From Lunularia cruciata (lineage: Eukaryota > Streptophyta > Marchantiopsida > Lunulariales > Lunulariaceae): DNA of 64,000 bases. Positions 47,717 to 58,860 of this stretch are shown in pieces. The stretch lies in the NCBI GenBank assembly GCA_948567375.1, contig OX419757.1, forward strand, positions 32,054,001 to 32,118,000, read 5' to 3'. Every line of letters begins with the position of its first letter. Position 1 is the stretch's first letter. The position numbers and the translations under genes were made by a program. The notes under the pieces are model-generated. The model was not told the DNA's origin and did not search any database. It saw nothing but the letters and a program-made list of their open reading frames with translations.

Positions 47717-50700
47717 ATGTCTAAGCGAAAGGACCCGATTCAGAGAGGGGATGGTGATAAGCTCGATATCACTCCTCTCGGAGCTGGGAATGAAGTCGGC
47801 CGCTCGTGTGTCGTCATGACATACAAGGACAAGACTGTTCTCGTAAGTTCCAACGTCCATCTATTTGATCATTCTCATCATGCTCGTTTTATAGGGAAGA
47901 TGTTAAAACTGCAAGAAATTCTAGCTGGAGAATCTTGTGTGAAGGGAGTTAAGCTCCGTTCCAGCTATGTGTTAACACGTTGGAAGAACGGGGAGATGTC
48001 ATGCCCATCTTTCTATCATTACTCTCCGAATTCGGAGAGTAATGTTGTATCTGAGAATTCTGTGGCTATGGTCTCAAACTTATTGTGTTTTCATATAAAA
48101 AACATGCGATAAGTCAGAGGAACCGAATCATTCTGCGTCTTTTCTTTCAGCTTTGGTTTTTCTTCTTAAGTGGACACGATGAATTCGTGGAGCATTGGTT
48201 ATGGAATTGTTATTACCCTAATTCTCACTTTTTGGCCGTGATTTGAAACAGTTCGACTGTGGGATTCATCCAGGTTATTCCGGCATGGCAGCTCTACCGT
48301 ACTTCGATGAAATCGATCCCTCTACGATTGATGTCCTTCTTGTCACGCAGTACGTCCTGACCTCATTTCTTTTGCTTCAATTTCATGTGGTATGGGAAAA
48401 GAGGATCTCATTGGATCTTAGTAGGAACATGGACAAGCTCAAGAGACGTGGTAGAATTTGAAATTTATATATTGCCGGGAGAGAAATCGCTGAAGTTACC
48501 TGTCTGGACCTTTTTGTTTCGTAGAGTGTTGGGATGTTGTGCAATATTACCTGTTGGAGGTTTCTCCCACCATGTGCAAAAAGTATTACCAAGATTGACA
48601 GCAAAGGTGGGGCCTAAGTTTGTGTTCTTAAAGAGAGAAATCTGGCCTGTCTTGTAGCAGATTCTTCATTATGATTGTTTAGCTTCTAGTTGAGCTGACT
48701 TCTCATTTGAAGTTTGCTGTGTGTAGCTTAATTTCCTTCATTGTCCAACTGTCTAATAGCACCACCAAATTACGTTTGTTTGTTGGCTGCCAGTTAAAGA
48801 GCACACTCTTTAACGATATCTTGATATTGACTCCAGAAATTGTGTGATTGTAGTTTCCATCTTGACCACTGCGCATCACTGCCATACTTCTTGGAGAAGG
48901 TGCTGTGCCAAACAAAATCCTTACTCTATTTTCTACCTACCTGAAACTGTAGAAAGATATCTCTAATTTACTTTAGGTTTTATATTAAAGTTTTGTCTCG
49001 GGACGATTGCAGACTACGTTCAAAGGGAGGGTGTTCATGACTCATGCAACAAAAGTCATCTATCGACTGCTGCTTAGCGACTTCGTGAAAGTTAGTAAGG
49101 TGTCTGTGGACGACATGCTGTACGATGAGCAAGATATACAACGGACCATGTCAAAGATTGAGGTCAGTTTGTAACAGCGTAACCCGGCTGAGACTGAAAA
49201 GTTGTATGTTCACATTAGAAGAAGCAAAAGGGAGAGGCTTTCCCGACTTTTTCGTTTCTGGTATGCTAATGAGTTGTGTTGGTTATTTTTATATTTTAAT
49301 CTTCGTAATTCTTTCGTAATTTCCTATGTTTTGCTCTTTGGTGTAGGTCATCGATTTCCACCAAACGATGGAGGTGAACGGCATTCGCTTTTGGTGCTAC
49401 ACTGCGGGGCATGTGCTAGGAGCTGCTATGTTCATGGTGGATATTGCTGGAGTTCGGGTCCTATATACAGGGGATTATTCACGAGAAGAGGATAGACACT
49501 TGAAAGCTGCTGAAATGCCACAGTTTTCACCAGATGTGTGCATCATTGAGTCGACCTATGGAGTCCAGATACATCAACCACGGATAGTTCGAGAGCGAAG
49601 GTTCACTGATGCAGTTCACCAGACGGTTACGAGTGGAGGACGAGTCCTGATTCCTGCATTTGCTCTTGGGCGTGCCCAGGAACTTCTGCTTATCCTCGAT
49701 GAATACTGGGAAGCTCATCCAGAACTTCATCACATACCAATATACTACGCCTCTCCATTGGCCAAGAAGTGCATGCTGGTCTACCAGACCTACATCAACG
49801 CTATGAATGATCGGATTCGAAGCCAGTTCGAAGTATCAAATCCTTTTATTTTTAAACACATCTCTCCTTTAAAGAGCATCGAGCAATTTGAAGACAATGG
49901 GCCGTCTGTGGTGATGGCCAGTCCTGGAGGTTTGCAGAGTGGGCTCTCTCGTCAGTTATTTGATTTGTGGTGCCAAGACAAGAAGAGTTCTTGTGTTATA
50001 CCCGGTTATGTTGTAGAGGGAACTCTCGCAAAGACTATTATGCATGAACCGAAAGAAGTAACACTTATGAGTGGTTTAGTTGTTCCTCTGAACATGAAGG
50101 TGCACTACATCTCCTTCTCAGCCCATGCCGATTTCACGCAAACGAGTGCGTTTCTTAGTGAGCTGAGTCCTCCCAACATTATCTTGGTCCATGGAGAGGC
50201 CAATGAAATGGGACGGTTGAAAGCTAAACTTCAAACACAGTTTGCGGAGCAGAATGTTAAAGTTCTGACGCCCAAGAATTGTCAAACCGTGGAGATGTTT
50301 TTCAAGGGTGAGAAGATAGCTAAGGCCGTAGGTCGATTGGCAGAGAAGACTCCCAAGGAGGGGGACGAAGTTAGTGGACTACTTGTCAGGAAAGGCTTTA
50401 GTTATCAGCTAATGGCCCCCGACGATCTGGCGAGTTACACGCAGCTCTCTACAGGAAGTGTGATGCAGAGACAGTCGGTTCCATATAAGGGAGCCTTCAC
50501 TATTTTGAGACATAGGCTGCAGCAGATGTACGAAGGAGTAGAAACCATTGCGAAGGCAGAGTTGGCCACTCTGAAAGTTCATGACAAGGTGACTGTGATC
50601 CAAGAAGGAGTCGACTACATAGTACTACAGTGGGTTTCTGATCCTGTAAGTGACATGGTGGCTGATTCAATCGTCGCTATGGTGCTGAAACTCGACTCTC

Positions 50701-50975
50701 AAAGTATGGGTGGAATTGTCTCTAATGGGTTCCGAGCTAAGGAGGCCAGGTTAGAGAAAGATGAGTTTAAAATCGTGCATGCACTATTAGTGTCTTTGTT
50801 CGGAGACGTGAAGCGAGATGAGAAACAACAAACCTTGATTGTCACAGTTGACGGTGCGGTCGCTACCGTTGATCATGCCAATAAGGGAATCGACTGTAAA
50901 GATGAGAATCTGAAGGACCGAATCAAGATTGCTCTTCGGAGGATACAAACAGCCTTGTATCCCCTCGACTCATAA
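47717..50975 (+). CDS. CPSF73-I: CPSF73-I, pre-mRNA 3'-end processing endonuclease (five exons, 682 aa)
   Basis: Nuclear zinc-dependent endonuclease of the cleavage and polyadenylation complex; it cuts pre-mRNA before poly(A) addition. Exons by frame and splice sites: 47717-47842, 48252-48349, 48854-48899, 49013-49162, 49347-50975 (stop TAA). Introns are GT-AG and the frame is continuous. The product is 682 residues, the usual length for plant CPSF73-I (about 690). Metallo-beta-lactamase part: HFHLDH at residues 75-80, split by intron 2 inside the first His codon; TAGHVLGA with H162; [12 protein letters not shown] with D183. Beta-CASP part: motif A ESTYG (E208), motif B SAHADF (H400), motif C ILVHGE (H422). 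All seven metal-ligand positions match human CPSF73 shifted by four. The C-terminal CPSF-type domain runs to the end ([10 protein letters not shown]). The start ATG is the first in frame with the conserved N-terminus ([16 protein letters not shown]). Very confident. Confidence 0.96.
48017..48044. repeat. 28-bp perfect palindrome in CPSF73-I intron 1
   Basis: cattactctccgaa followed without spacer by its exact reverse complement. It lies in the first intron and could form a hairpin in the pre-mRNA. Confidence 0.9.
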
Positions 50976-51165
50976 AATTACGTTACTATTACACATGTCT
51001 GTTACTAAACGATGTGGAGAATGTGTCAAGAAGACCAGACATCAGTCTATCAAGAAGAAAAGACATCACGATGTTGAACGGTCTATAATGACTAAGAGTC
51101 ATCTGTGCAAGCTTTGCCTCGCAATTTTGGCCTTGAGCGAGGAGAAATCACTTGCCCATGTTTGC

Positions 51166-51213
51166 GGTCGCCCGCTCTGTAATGAGGGGCCCCTCATTAC
51201 AGAGCGGGTGACC
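51166..51213. repeat. 48-bp near-perfect palindrome downstream of CPSF73-I
   Basis: Core arms of 19 bp (cccgctctgtaatgagggg and its complement, 51171-51208) have no spacer. They are extended by one mismatch and four more pairs, giving 24-bp arms with a single mismatch. It lies 191 bp after the stop codon. As RNA it would form a very strong hairpin; a role in 3'-end formation or a foldback transposon remnant are both possible. Confidence 0.92.
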
Positions 51214-53574
51214 ATGTACTTATAAAGCATTTGCAGTTCTCGAGAGAGCAATGGAGAACATAATACCAGTGAAGCTAGAGGTAGATAATCTAGGCCTGAG
51301 CACCATTGTTCCTTGCACTAGAGGGAAAGCTTGAATACCTTGAGCAAGAAGATAGACGCGAGCAGCTACAGAGGTTGGAATACTGCATACTCATTAGGTG
51401 TCGCCGACTGCCTATTATTCGGTCCTTCGACCACTTCCAGTTTGTCCAGCACTAAGGATACATAGTGTATGACTCAATTCGTAATGCAGATTACTGAATG
51501 GGAGAAGTGTCCAAACATCTTTCATTCTACTCGAGTAGCTGGACTAGGAGCTTCCAGGCCTGTTTAATTATTGGGTTTGATACACCAGGGTATCGATTTT
51601 TCAGCAAACCGTACATACCAGGTGAGTTGTAACACAAGTTAAGCGGAATTAAAAGACTTCGTCGTTCTTCAGGCTATTCTTCGACTGTTCTTCGACTATT
51701 GGGGCTCATTGAGTTTCTGTGGCTTGTTGCACAAAGCTGTGATCAGCTGGTGTGAATGCCCCACTACAATATTGTTCCGGTACAGTATGCAGTTGTGTTG
51801 TCATTCGCAGTATCATCTGAATACCGCACTGTGGATTTGGAGGGTCGGGCTGGTGTTTTAAGTGGGAATCAATGAGTTATCAATAAGTGGGTTATCAATG
51901 AGTTCTGGCAAGCGCATACGGGACGAATCAATTTATGTACTAAAGTTCGTCTTTCTCTTTCGATGTTCGGAGCAGTTTTGTACGGCATTTGTGGACGCCA
52001 GCTTCGTGACTGAACTGGGTGGTGAGCTGAACTTTGACCTCCCTTGTGGCGTTATTGCCCAGGAAGGGAGCTCATAGACTCGTAAGTTCTTCCTGAGTTC
52101 GACCCCGTGGATATTTCCTCCACAGTTTGAACTAGGACTTGAAAAAGCTTAGAGAAGACAAGATTGTAGTTGCAATCGCTGATGGAGGTCTGGACAGAGC
52201 TTGATCTGTCACAAGGAATGTCAGACTGTACTAGTTTCTCCTTCGTGTTTCGAAATCTGAGATGGTGCAGTTTCACCTCAATTTTGCAGCCTACTTGTTA
52301 ACGATGACCGAATCTAGTCTTGGTTTGGTTTCCTGTTTTGAGCTTTGTATAGCAGTGCCACCAAAGGGACCTACGACAGTCTTCTCCGTCTTGGGCTACC
52401 TTTACTTCATGATGCGATCTACATTTTGTCTTCTCAATACTGGGCTTGGAGTAAGTAATGCCCCTCATTCTTGACTATTTAGATTATCATGTGTGTGCTT
52501 AAACTGCCTTCAGGTTTGGAGGTCTCAACTTGACGACCATCCTTGAAGATTTTAAACTATGTGTGTAAAACTTTTTCTAAACTACTCATGTTGGTGTTGA
52601 ACAAAGTGTAATCTTATTCCTCTATATGTTCTGATTAGTTTTTCCTAAGCTTTCTCTTCCATCAACTTACGCAAATTATTACAATGCGTTCTAAAGCCTT
52701 AACGCATTCAATACAAGTTGGAGAAACTCCTGAGATGCAGGTTGGAACCAAGTTATCAGCAACCATACAATTGTACACACACGCCAACTCCTCAAATTCT
52801 GTTCCAAAGTCACACATCATTCCATGTTTATAGGACCGGTATCGCTATCTTTTTTACCTCATTCCAACAGGTGTATGATTATGTTTATGATACAGCTATG
52901 CGATGGTACATTGATCACTCACAACTGGATATACTCTTCTATGCTTATGAACCGATCTTAATATACCGGTTTGCGAACTCTTCACATCCCACTACGAACC
53001 CAAGAATTCCATAGAACGAGTTTAGGCTCACACGTCGTTACCGGGTAATCAAATCACTTCATGTTGCTGTTGCTGTTATGGTGGGAAGTCTGTACAACAC
53101 TGTGGCAATGCCCAGCGACCCGTCAGTGGAACACGGGTTGTGCTCCTTCAAATATTAAATGTTCGTTAGGATAAGAAAACTTTCTTTCCCTTGTGTAGTC
53201 ATCAGACTACCCGCGAGTCAGTTTCTTCATCCTAAACAACATGCCAGGTGGTTATTGATGGCCACTGATTATTCAGGACTTCTAATGTAGTCCTGATGAG
53301 TCTCTTATTGCAACTTCAAGAGCTCCTTGCAAGGCAGTCTGCCTGATTTGAGATTCAGTCACGGTCGAGTTGATGTCCTTGCCCAGTCAAATTCAATTGC
53401 AGCATACGGTGCTGAAATTCCGATCAGTGATTCCAAACTTGGTTTTAGTCACTACACACTAGCTTTAAAGTTAAATAATCGCACCGTTCCATGATGCTCA
53501 GATATGTTGCTGGAAGCCGATTGGATCAATTGTTATTTCTATATGAAATACAATCTGTTCCTGGTTTTTTTCAG
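51214..53574. other. Intergenic, no gene supported
   Basis: Composition resembles host intergenic or intronic sequence. Frames such as 51,862-52,077 and 52,718-53,014 show no motif, and no transposon similarity was noticed. Confidence 0.35.
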
Positions 53575-54099
53575 TGGTGGAGGCCGCGCGAACGCGAGCC
53601 CCCGCTGCCACAAATTATGACGTACATTTTCCCCGTAGGGAAATGTTAGAACGCACCCGACCGTGGTGCAATGGAGGGACTTGTCCTAGGTCATCGCCCT
53701 TCAGGATCAGCGATAGGCCCCGCCCAGGTAAGTATGCGTTACTGTCTTCGGAGATAGAATATTTTGCTCTCCGACTCCAACTTTTTTCACCGTACTTTTA
53801 GTTTTATGCTGAAATCCTGGAACTTGGAGTTGCTGTCTGTACCAAGTAGAAGGATCTCACTGAGGGCGGTAATAGTACTTTCCGAGGAACGACGATGTCG
53901 ATTTGGTAATGCACTTGCTCTGGATGCCATGGCGGTTACATGCACACACCTACATGTCCTGCTCTTTCTCCCTTCTCCAGTGCAGTGTCCGCCGCCGGGG
54001 TCTCGCATCCGTCGGGGGAACTCACGTCCTAGACACCTCTCTGCTGGCGTCTCTCCTTCGACAAAACTTGGAGGAACGTTTGAACTCTATTGCTAACTG
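53575..54099 (+). other. Two candidate exons of an unidentified gene
   Basis: A pyrimidine tract and CAG end at 53,574. The following 153 bp (53,575-53,727) is open in one frame and ends in CAG before gtaagt, a near-ideal donor. A second pyrimidine-rich acceptor (ttctccag) ends at 53,980, and joining the two keeps the frame open until a TAA near 54,096. The peptide is Arg/Pro-rich (ERTRPWCNGG, RIRRGNSRPRHL). In the alternative frame the second exon reads SVGGTHVLDTSLLASLLRQN, also protein-like. I do not recognise either. It may be the 3' end of a gene or a non-coding transcript. Confidence 0.3.
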
Positions 54100-54904
54100 A
54101 ACTTTGGAGGTGCTCTTTTTTGTTAGAGGGAGACGCTGAACCCCATCTAAAATCAATCAAAGATATGGGTTGCTTAAGTGGTTTTAATCCTTTTATCTTC
54201 TCAGTTTGCAAGTCACTTTAGGATGGAAGTCATCATATTTCGGTTTATCACCAAGTTCCTGATCTTGCAGAATAGGATCTGGACTTCGACTTGTTCTGTA
54301 AGTCTCAAGCTTACTGTTCTCGTGCTCAAAAAGGCTCTGATAGCCTCTGAAGATACGGACTTTCTTTTACCAATTTTGCGGATTCAAAGGGAAAGAGGGA
54401 GAGGCCAAGATCACAAATTTAGTGCATTTACCTCTCTAGTGGATGTGAATGAGTGTCACAACATCATATATGATAATGATGTGAATTTTACAATCCATTG
54501 TGTAGGCTGGCAACGTGATGGCCGCTTATTAATTGATGCGAGGAGATGGCTTTAAGGCTCGTTGTAGACATCACGCATATTCGCTTTCCGTAGACTCAAG
54601 GACTTTTGCCTCCCACAGTCAAGCAATTTCCTGCGACTCCTGTCTCAGCATGGACTTGCTGACCCTGAATAGCACCAAAGCAAAGAGTATTAGAAGCATG
54701 AGTTGAAAGCTAAGAGATTAACCATAAAAGGAGTGACAATAGCCACATACATATGAAGTAATCTGAAGTATCGAAGAGGACGTGATCAGCGATAAAACCG
54801 ATCCATGATCTCCTCATCACATATACAAAGACCGGGTTATGCTGCTGGTTCTATGTGATGATATTGTCCTCGGGGTGTTAAATTTCTCGTCGTTTCAAAC
54901 TCAG
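54100..54904. other. No gene supported
   Basis: A 125-codon frame (54,178-54,555, +) has no recognisable domain; otherwise short frames. Confidence 0.3.
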
Positions 54905-54985
54905 GACATGCATGGACCAAACAAGGCAGAAGTTGGGTCTGCAAGAATTGACAATATTAGCCAATCTCGTGTCCTAAAATCACAG
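54905..54985 (+). other. Candidate 27-codon exon
   Basis: An 81-bp block opens after caaactcag and closes with CACAG before gtctgt. One frame is open throughout and starts DMHGPNKAEVGSARIDN. Length divisible by three and good composition suggest a real internal exon, but no neighbouring exon could be linked and I do not recognise the peptide. Confidence 0.3.
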
Positions 54986-55075
54986 GTCTGTGTCGAGAAT
55001 TGCATAGCCATAACATCTTTACTCTATTTCTCAGCCTTACATCTCTTTAGTCCATTTTGAGTTTTCCCGCTTAGG

Positions 55076-55222
55076 AAAAAGGGCGACCGCGTAGAAAACA
55101 CGAAGGATGGGAGGACCCCATCAAGCCGTACAAGGGTGAAACAAAATAGGTAAAGTGGGCTAAGTCCCAATAGAGCTCGATATGAGAAATCCCTATGTAG
55201 AACAATGAACACCCTTTGTCTA
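55076..55222 (-). mobile_element. 5'-truncated copy of the 24-kb non-LTR element (copy a)
   Basis: Shares acgaaggatgggaggaccccatcaag-like sequence (in part), cccaatagag and atgagaaat with 23,795-23,895. It then jumps to a block like 24,012-24,040 (gtagaacaatgaacac), which encodes the element's C-terminus; about 120 bp is missing in between. The 3' end (minus strand) reads ctacgcggtcgcc followed by T-rich sequence. Confidence 0.7.
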
Positions 55223-55432
55223 GATTGCGATCGGGAAGAAAAAGACTTTCAGGGTAGTAGATGTTGGTCATACTTGCTCAGCCCCGGTTGTAAAAGATTC
55301 TCGTTGAACCTCTGATTATCCTAGTGAATTGTTTCGTCTGTTGGTCTTCCAAGCACTGGAGCACTATCCAACTAGGCGTATTGTCTTTGGACACGCGTCA
55401 ATTTCCCTCTCATTCCATGTCTTCTCCTTCGA

Positions 55433-55590
55433 TGAAAAAGGCAACCGCGTAGGAAAAATGAAGGATGGGAAGACCCCATCAAGCCATACAAGGGAGAGAC
55501 AAGAAAGGTAACATGGGGCTAAGCCCCAATAGAGTCTGTATGAGAAATCTACCCTACCACACCTAAGATATACGAGCTATGCAAGATGAG
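55433..55590 (-). mobile_element. 5'-truncated copy of the 24-kb non-LTR element (copy b) with target duplication
   Basis: Matches 23,795-23,935 closely over about 140 bp (gaaggatgggaagacccc, caagccatacaagggaga, cgagctatgcaag). It is flanked by cttctccttcga at 55,421-55,432 and 55,591-55,602 (13 of 14 bases identical if extended by two), a target-site duplication. Severe 5' truncation and a shared 3' end (ctacgcggttgcctttttc on the minus strand) are typical of target-primed reverse transcription. Confidence 0.8.
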
Positions 55591-55602
55591 CTTCTCCTTC
55601 GA

Positions 55603-55958
55603 GGGGTTTCTCCGTCTTGTCTTGGAATGTCTATTCGCGTGCGTCTGTTTGTGTCTAGACTGACATGTTTAACAGGGAAACAAATTTGAATGTTCGCATC
55701 AAGGTATTACACGTATTTGAACCTTTTTGAACTAACACGTGCAAGGGCTCTAGAGCAAAAACCAGATAGCCTCTGGATATCTCTCCAAGCGAGAAAGAGA
55801 TTTATCGATCTGTTCCATACGTGCGTAAAAGTTGAGAAGGGGAAGAGAACACACCAACGAAGTCGAGAAAGAAGAGTCAAACTATCTTCGCGCGGGGTGT
55901 TCCTTCACATGAATATTACAAATGAAATCAAGAATTGTTCAAAACTAACTACTTTAAG
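55603..55958. other. No gene supported
   Basis: A 92-codon frame (55,690-55,968, +) has no recognisable motif. Confidence 0.3.
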
Positions 55959-55967
55959 TTTAATGTA
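55959..55967 (+). repeat. Left 9-bp target-site duplication of the MULE
   Basis: TTTAATGTA, identical to 59,957-59,965. Confidence 0.85.
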
Positions 55968-56058
55968 GGGCAAATTTGATAAACACCCCTATAATTTGTG
56001 CTACTTTGAAACCTGCACATAAAAGTTAGTATAATTGTAAATATACCTTTGGTTCTTG
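55968..56058 (+). repeat. Left terminal inverted repeat of the MULE
   Basis: Pairs with the reverse complement of about 59,866-59,956; 12 identical terminal bases, then roughly two thirds identity by eye. Confidence 0.8.
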
Positions 56059-56234
56059 TAAAACGCATTTTCCTTCTTGTAGGACGCTTCTCTAAATCAA
56101 ACATTCCTATATGTATTAAGGACTATTGTGAACCAGCTCCATTGTCATTGTTTGCATTACGCGCGGAGTGTTCATTTTGCGATTCCTTATCTCCCTCTGT
56201 TTACCAAATGTGGCTCACTATTCTTTGCCAGTTA

Positions 56235-56458
56235 TAGTGTGTTTTCATTCCTTTATCTTCAGTTGCCAGTAAGTGAATAAGAGTAATTAACAGTAGTATT
56301 AGATTCAAGATTGATTATAATTTAAGTAAGTTCAAGATTTATGTTTTAGTGTGTTTTCATTCCTTTATCTTCAGTTGTTAGTAAGTGAATAAGATTAATT
56401 ACTAGTAGTATTAGATTCAAGATTGATTATAGTTTAAGTAAGTTCAAGATTCATGATT
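56235..56458 (+). repeat. 112-bp tandem duplication inside the MULE
   Basis: The block starting tagtgtgttttcattcc at 56,235 recurs at 56,347, with only a few substitutions over the 112-bp period. A partial third echo (gattgattatagttta) follows. Confidence 0.9.
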
Positions 56459-57994
56459 GATTATAGTTTAATCGCAAGGTTAGATTCAGGGTCTTGTAAG
56501 TCCTGCCATTGATTGTACTTAATGGATGGATCCACTCACCGCATGAAAGCTACTTGTAGCTTCCACAAGAAGCTAACAAATGCTAGTTGTAATTTTCAAG
56601 CTAAACCCTCAAAGACTCTTGGTAGGATATAGATGGTGATAAGTATAAGAACTACAGAGAATACCAATAGACCTTTCAATCACCAATCATTGCCGCATTT
56701 TCTCAACAAGAGGAAAGGTTGATTCCCGTTGCCATGGTACATCACTTCCACAAGACTTTGAATTGATATTCACGGGTTCAATTGAGTCATACACAAGCAA
56801 AAGTAAGAAAGTGATTTTTACCCTTGAAGCAAGTCTTGAATAGTAGTTTCATAAATCTTATTGTTTTAATAAGCTTTCACAATCTATTTTGGAGTTCTTG
56901 AAGCAACTGCTATGCATATGTATCTTTGATCTCGTTTTGATCTGTTTGCTCTTGTAAAATGTAGCTTTCATTAGCTCGTTGAATGCTCAAATGCTTAGAA
57001 GTGCAATGAATTCCAATAGAGTCTTGTAAGTTGTAATTTCTTTAGGGTCTTGCAAGTCCCATGTGGTATTCTTCTAATCATTGGAAAAAGTTGAGTATCA
57101 TATTCTTGGGGACTGAACCCATTCACCTTTTGCTTCAAGTACATCTCAACTTGCACATCTTCCAGGATCCTCTTACATTTGATGAAATTCTTGTTATGAA
57201 AGCGCTTTATATCCTTCTTGCAAAACTCTTGACAAACTGCTCCACACTTGACTCCTTGATCATGATGGTTGTAGCAATGTCAAAATTCAAAGACAATGTC
57301 ACATGTGCATTCTTGAAACTAACATGAAAACCTTTCCATGTCTCACCTCTGTCATTCAAATTCATCCTTTTTCCAAAGCTTCTGCTATAAAAGTAGTATT
57401 GCTAAAGGATGTAGGACTTCTTTGTTGCATGTTACAGATACACATACTCAGGATACACTTTCTACAAAGCTTCTTGTGTAGCTCCCATAGGCTTTTAGAC
57501 AAAGAGGAATAAGACTTTGGACCTGCATCCACTATCTTCATCTCTTGCTAATCTAGGAGACCGTACACAAGGTGGGGTTTGATTGAAGAGACAATAGAAT
57601 TATGATCGAGAACTTAATATTCATGTCCACAAAACACATCAGGCAGAAACAAAACCTGGAGAAATATGTATAGGTTCCCCCTCTCTTTTGTAATTGGCAA
57701 ACACAAGAATTACCCAACCACAAAGGTTGGAAACCCTAGCTTGAACATTCTTTATTGAAAAGTTACCACTGTAATCTACTTGAAACCCAAAACTGATAGT
57801 CCTATGCACACTAGAAGAAAACTCCAAGTTAATATCTTTTGCTTTTTCTAACATAACCTGTGAAATGCTCTACCAAGCTGCAACAAGCATCTATAAGATA
57901 GTAGAAGCTTAAAGTGCTTGCCATCGCTTCCAAGACAACATTGCTACTTTGACTCCAGATCTTACTTTTATAACTCAAGCCAATATCAACAAAC

Positions 57995-58234
57995 ATGCCA
58001 CGCCTTTTTATTTTTATTTTTTTATCCATTACAAGCTCCAGACGTATGTATAAGCAGGCCATTGTACCTATCTGTTTGCAAGACTTGGACACAAAAGATG
58101 GTGTTCCGCCTCAAACAAGGCAATCTCCAAGATGGCCAAAACAAAAAGAAAATACAAAGGATATTGGGTGCAAGAAACTTGCCTTTAAATGTTGCCCATT
58201 CGGTGGACATGGTCATTCAAGGCGGACTAGTTGA
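57995..58234 (+). pseudogene. MULE transposase C-terminal remnant (zinc knuckle)
   Basis: The frame reads IVPICLQDLD..., then PPQTRQSPRWPKQKENTKD, then FKCCPFGGHGHSRRTS. Plant MURA-type transposases end with an I-x-PI block, a Pro-rich GRPKK-like segment and a C-x2-C-x4-H-x4-C knuckle usually followed by RTC. Here the segment order is kept, but Cys to Gly and the final Cys to Ser changes are present. Just upstream in another frame, HYKLQTY resembles the block after the SWIM finger. The catalytic DDE part is not recognised in 56.5-57.9 kb. The rest of the 181-codon frame across 57,918-58,463 is a different frame. Confidence 0.6.
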
Positions 58235-58442
58235 GCTCCAATTTAAACACATTCTGTATTTTGTAGGAAAATATTTTTTCAATTCTATCTTCATATCAAA
58301 CTCCATATATATGATATTTTGCTGCAGTGTATGGGTTTATTCAAAGAATATGTTATATGAGCTACCAAGCTGGCAATATCAATTTTGTAATAGAGTTTGC
58401 ATGAATCAATTTATATGTATCTCATTCTCTAAGACTAGCCAT

Positions 58443-58510
58443 ACTCTTGATCTTTTTTTTTAGATAACTTGCTCTCTTGATCTTTTTTTTTTAGATAACT
58501 TGCTCTCTTG
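58443..58510 (+). repeat. Tandem duplication, about 31-bp unit
   Basis: ctcttgatc, a T run and agataacttg are repeated twice, the second followed by a third ctctcttg. The T runs differ in length, as expected of slippage. Confidence 0.85.
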
Positions 58511-58860
58511 GTATATTCCTCCCCAAGTGATGAGCATTGCTTTCTATTCTTATAATTGTTATCAACCATTTACTTGCAATCCTTTCATCTTTGTTTATTA
58601 CTATTTATCAATGTTGTGCTATTCTTTTGGTTACTTCCAGATTCATCATTTATTTCTTAAGCACCGAGGAGAACTGGAGATCCAGAGTTGTTGAGGTTTA
58701 ATCCCTTTACAGCCTAGGTTTTATTCTTGTTTCATTCTTCTAAGCTAAGCATGTTTTCTTGCCTTCAAACCAGGCGAGTCACCTTTGCTATCTCACCTTT
58801 CATTTTGAATGGTTTGTGTTGGCTGTGTGTAGAGCAACAAAGTGAAAATTAGTTTGTATA

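Noticed and set aside
48385-48657. 90-codon frame in CPSF73-I intron 2
   Set aside because: Lies wholly between well-defined splice sites and has no motif; the missing HxHxDH block was found instead in the 46-bp exon at 48,854.
49202-49495. 97-codon frame overlapping CPSF73-I intron 4 and exon 5
   Set aside because: Wrong frame relative to the exon chain and crosses the intron acceptor.
52095-52125. tRNA B-box-like gttcgaccccg
   Set aside because: No cloverleaf or A box can be built around it; the similar ggttcgaa near 63,445 is inside coding sequence.
54178-54555. 125-codon frame as a gene
   Set aside because: No recognisable domain, no supporting splice sites or neighbours; kept only as unassigned sequence.
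57918-58463. 181-codon plus-strand frame inside the MULE
   Set aside because: The knuckle and Pro-rich blocks of the transposase are in a different frame; this frame is low complexity and Phe/Tyr-rich.
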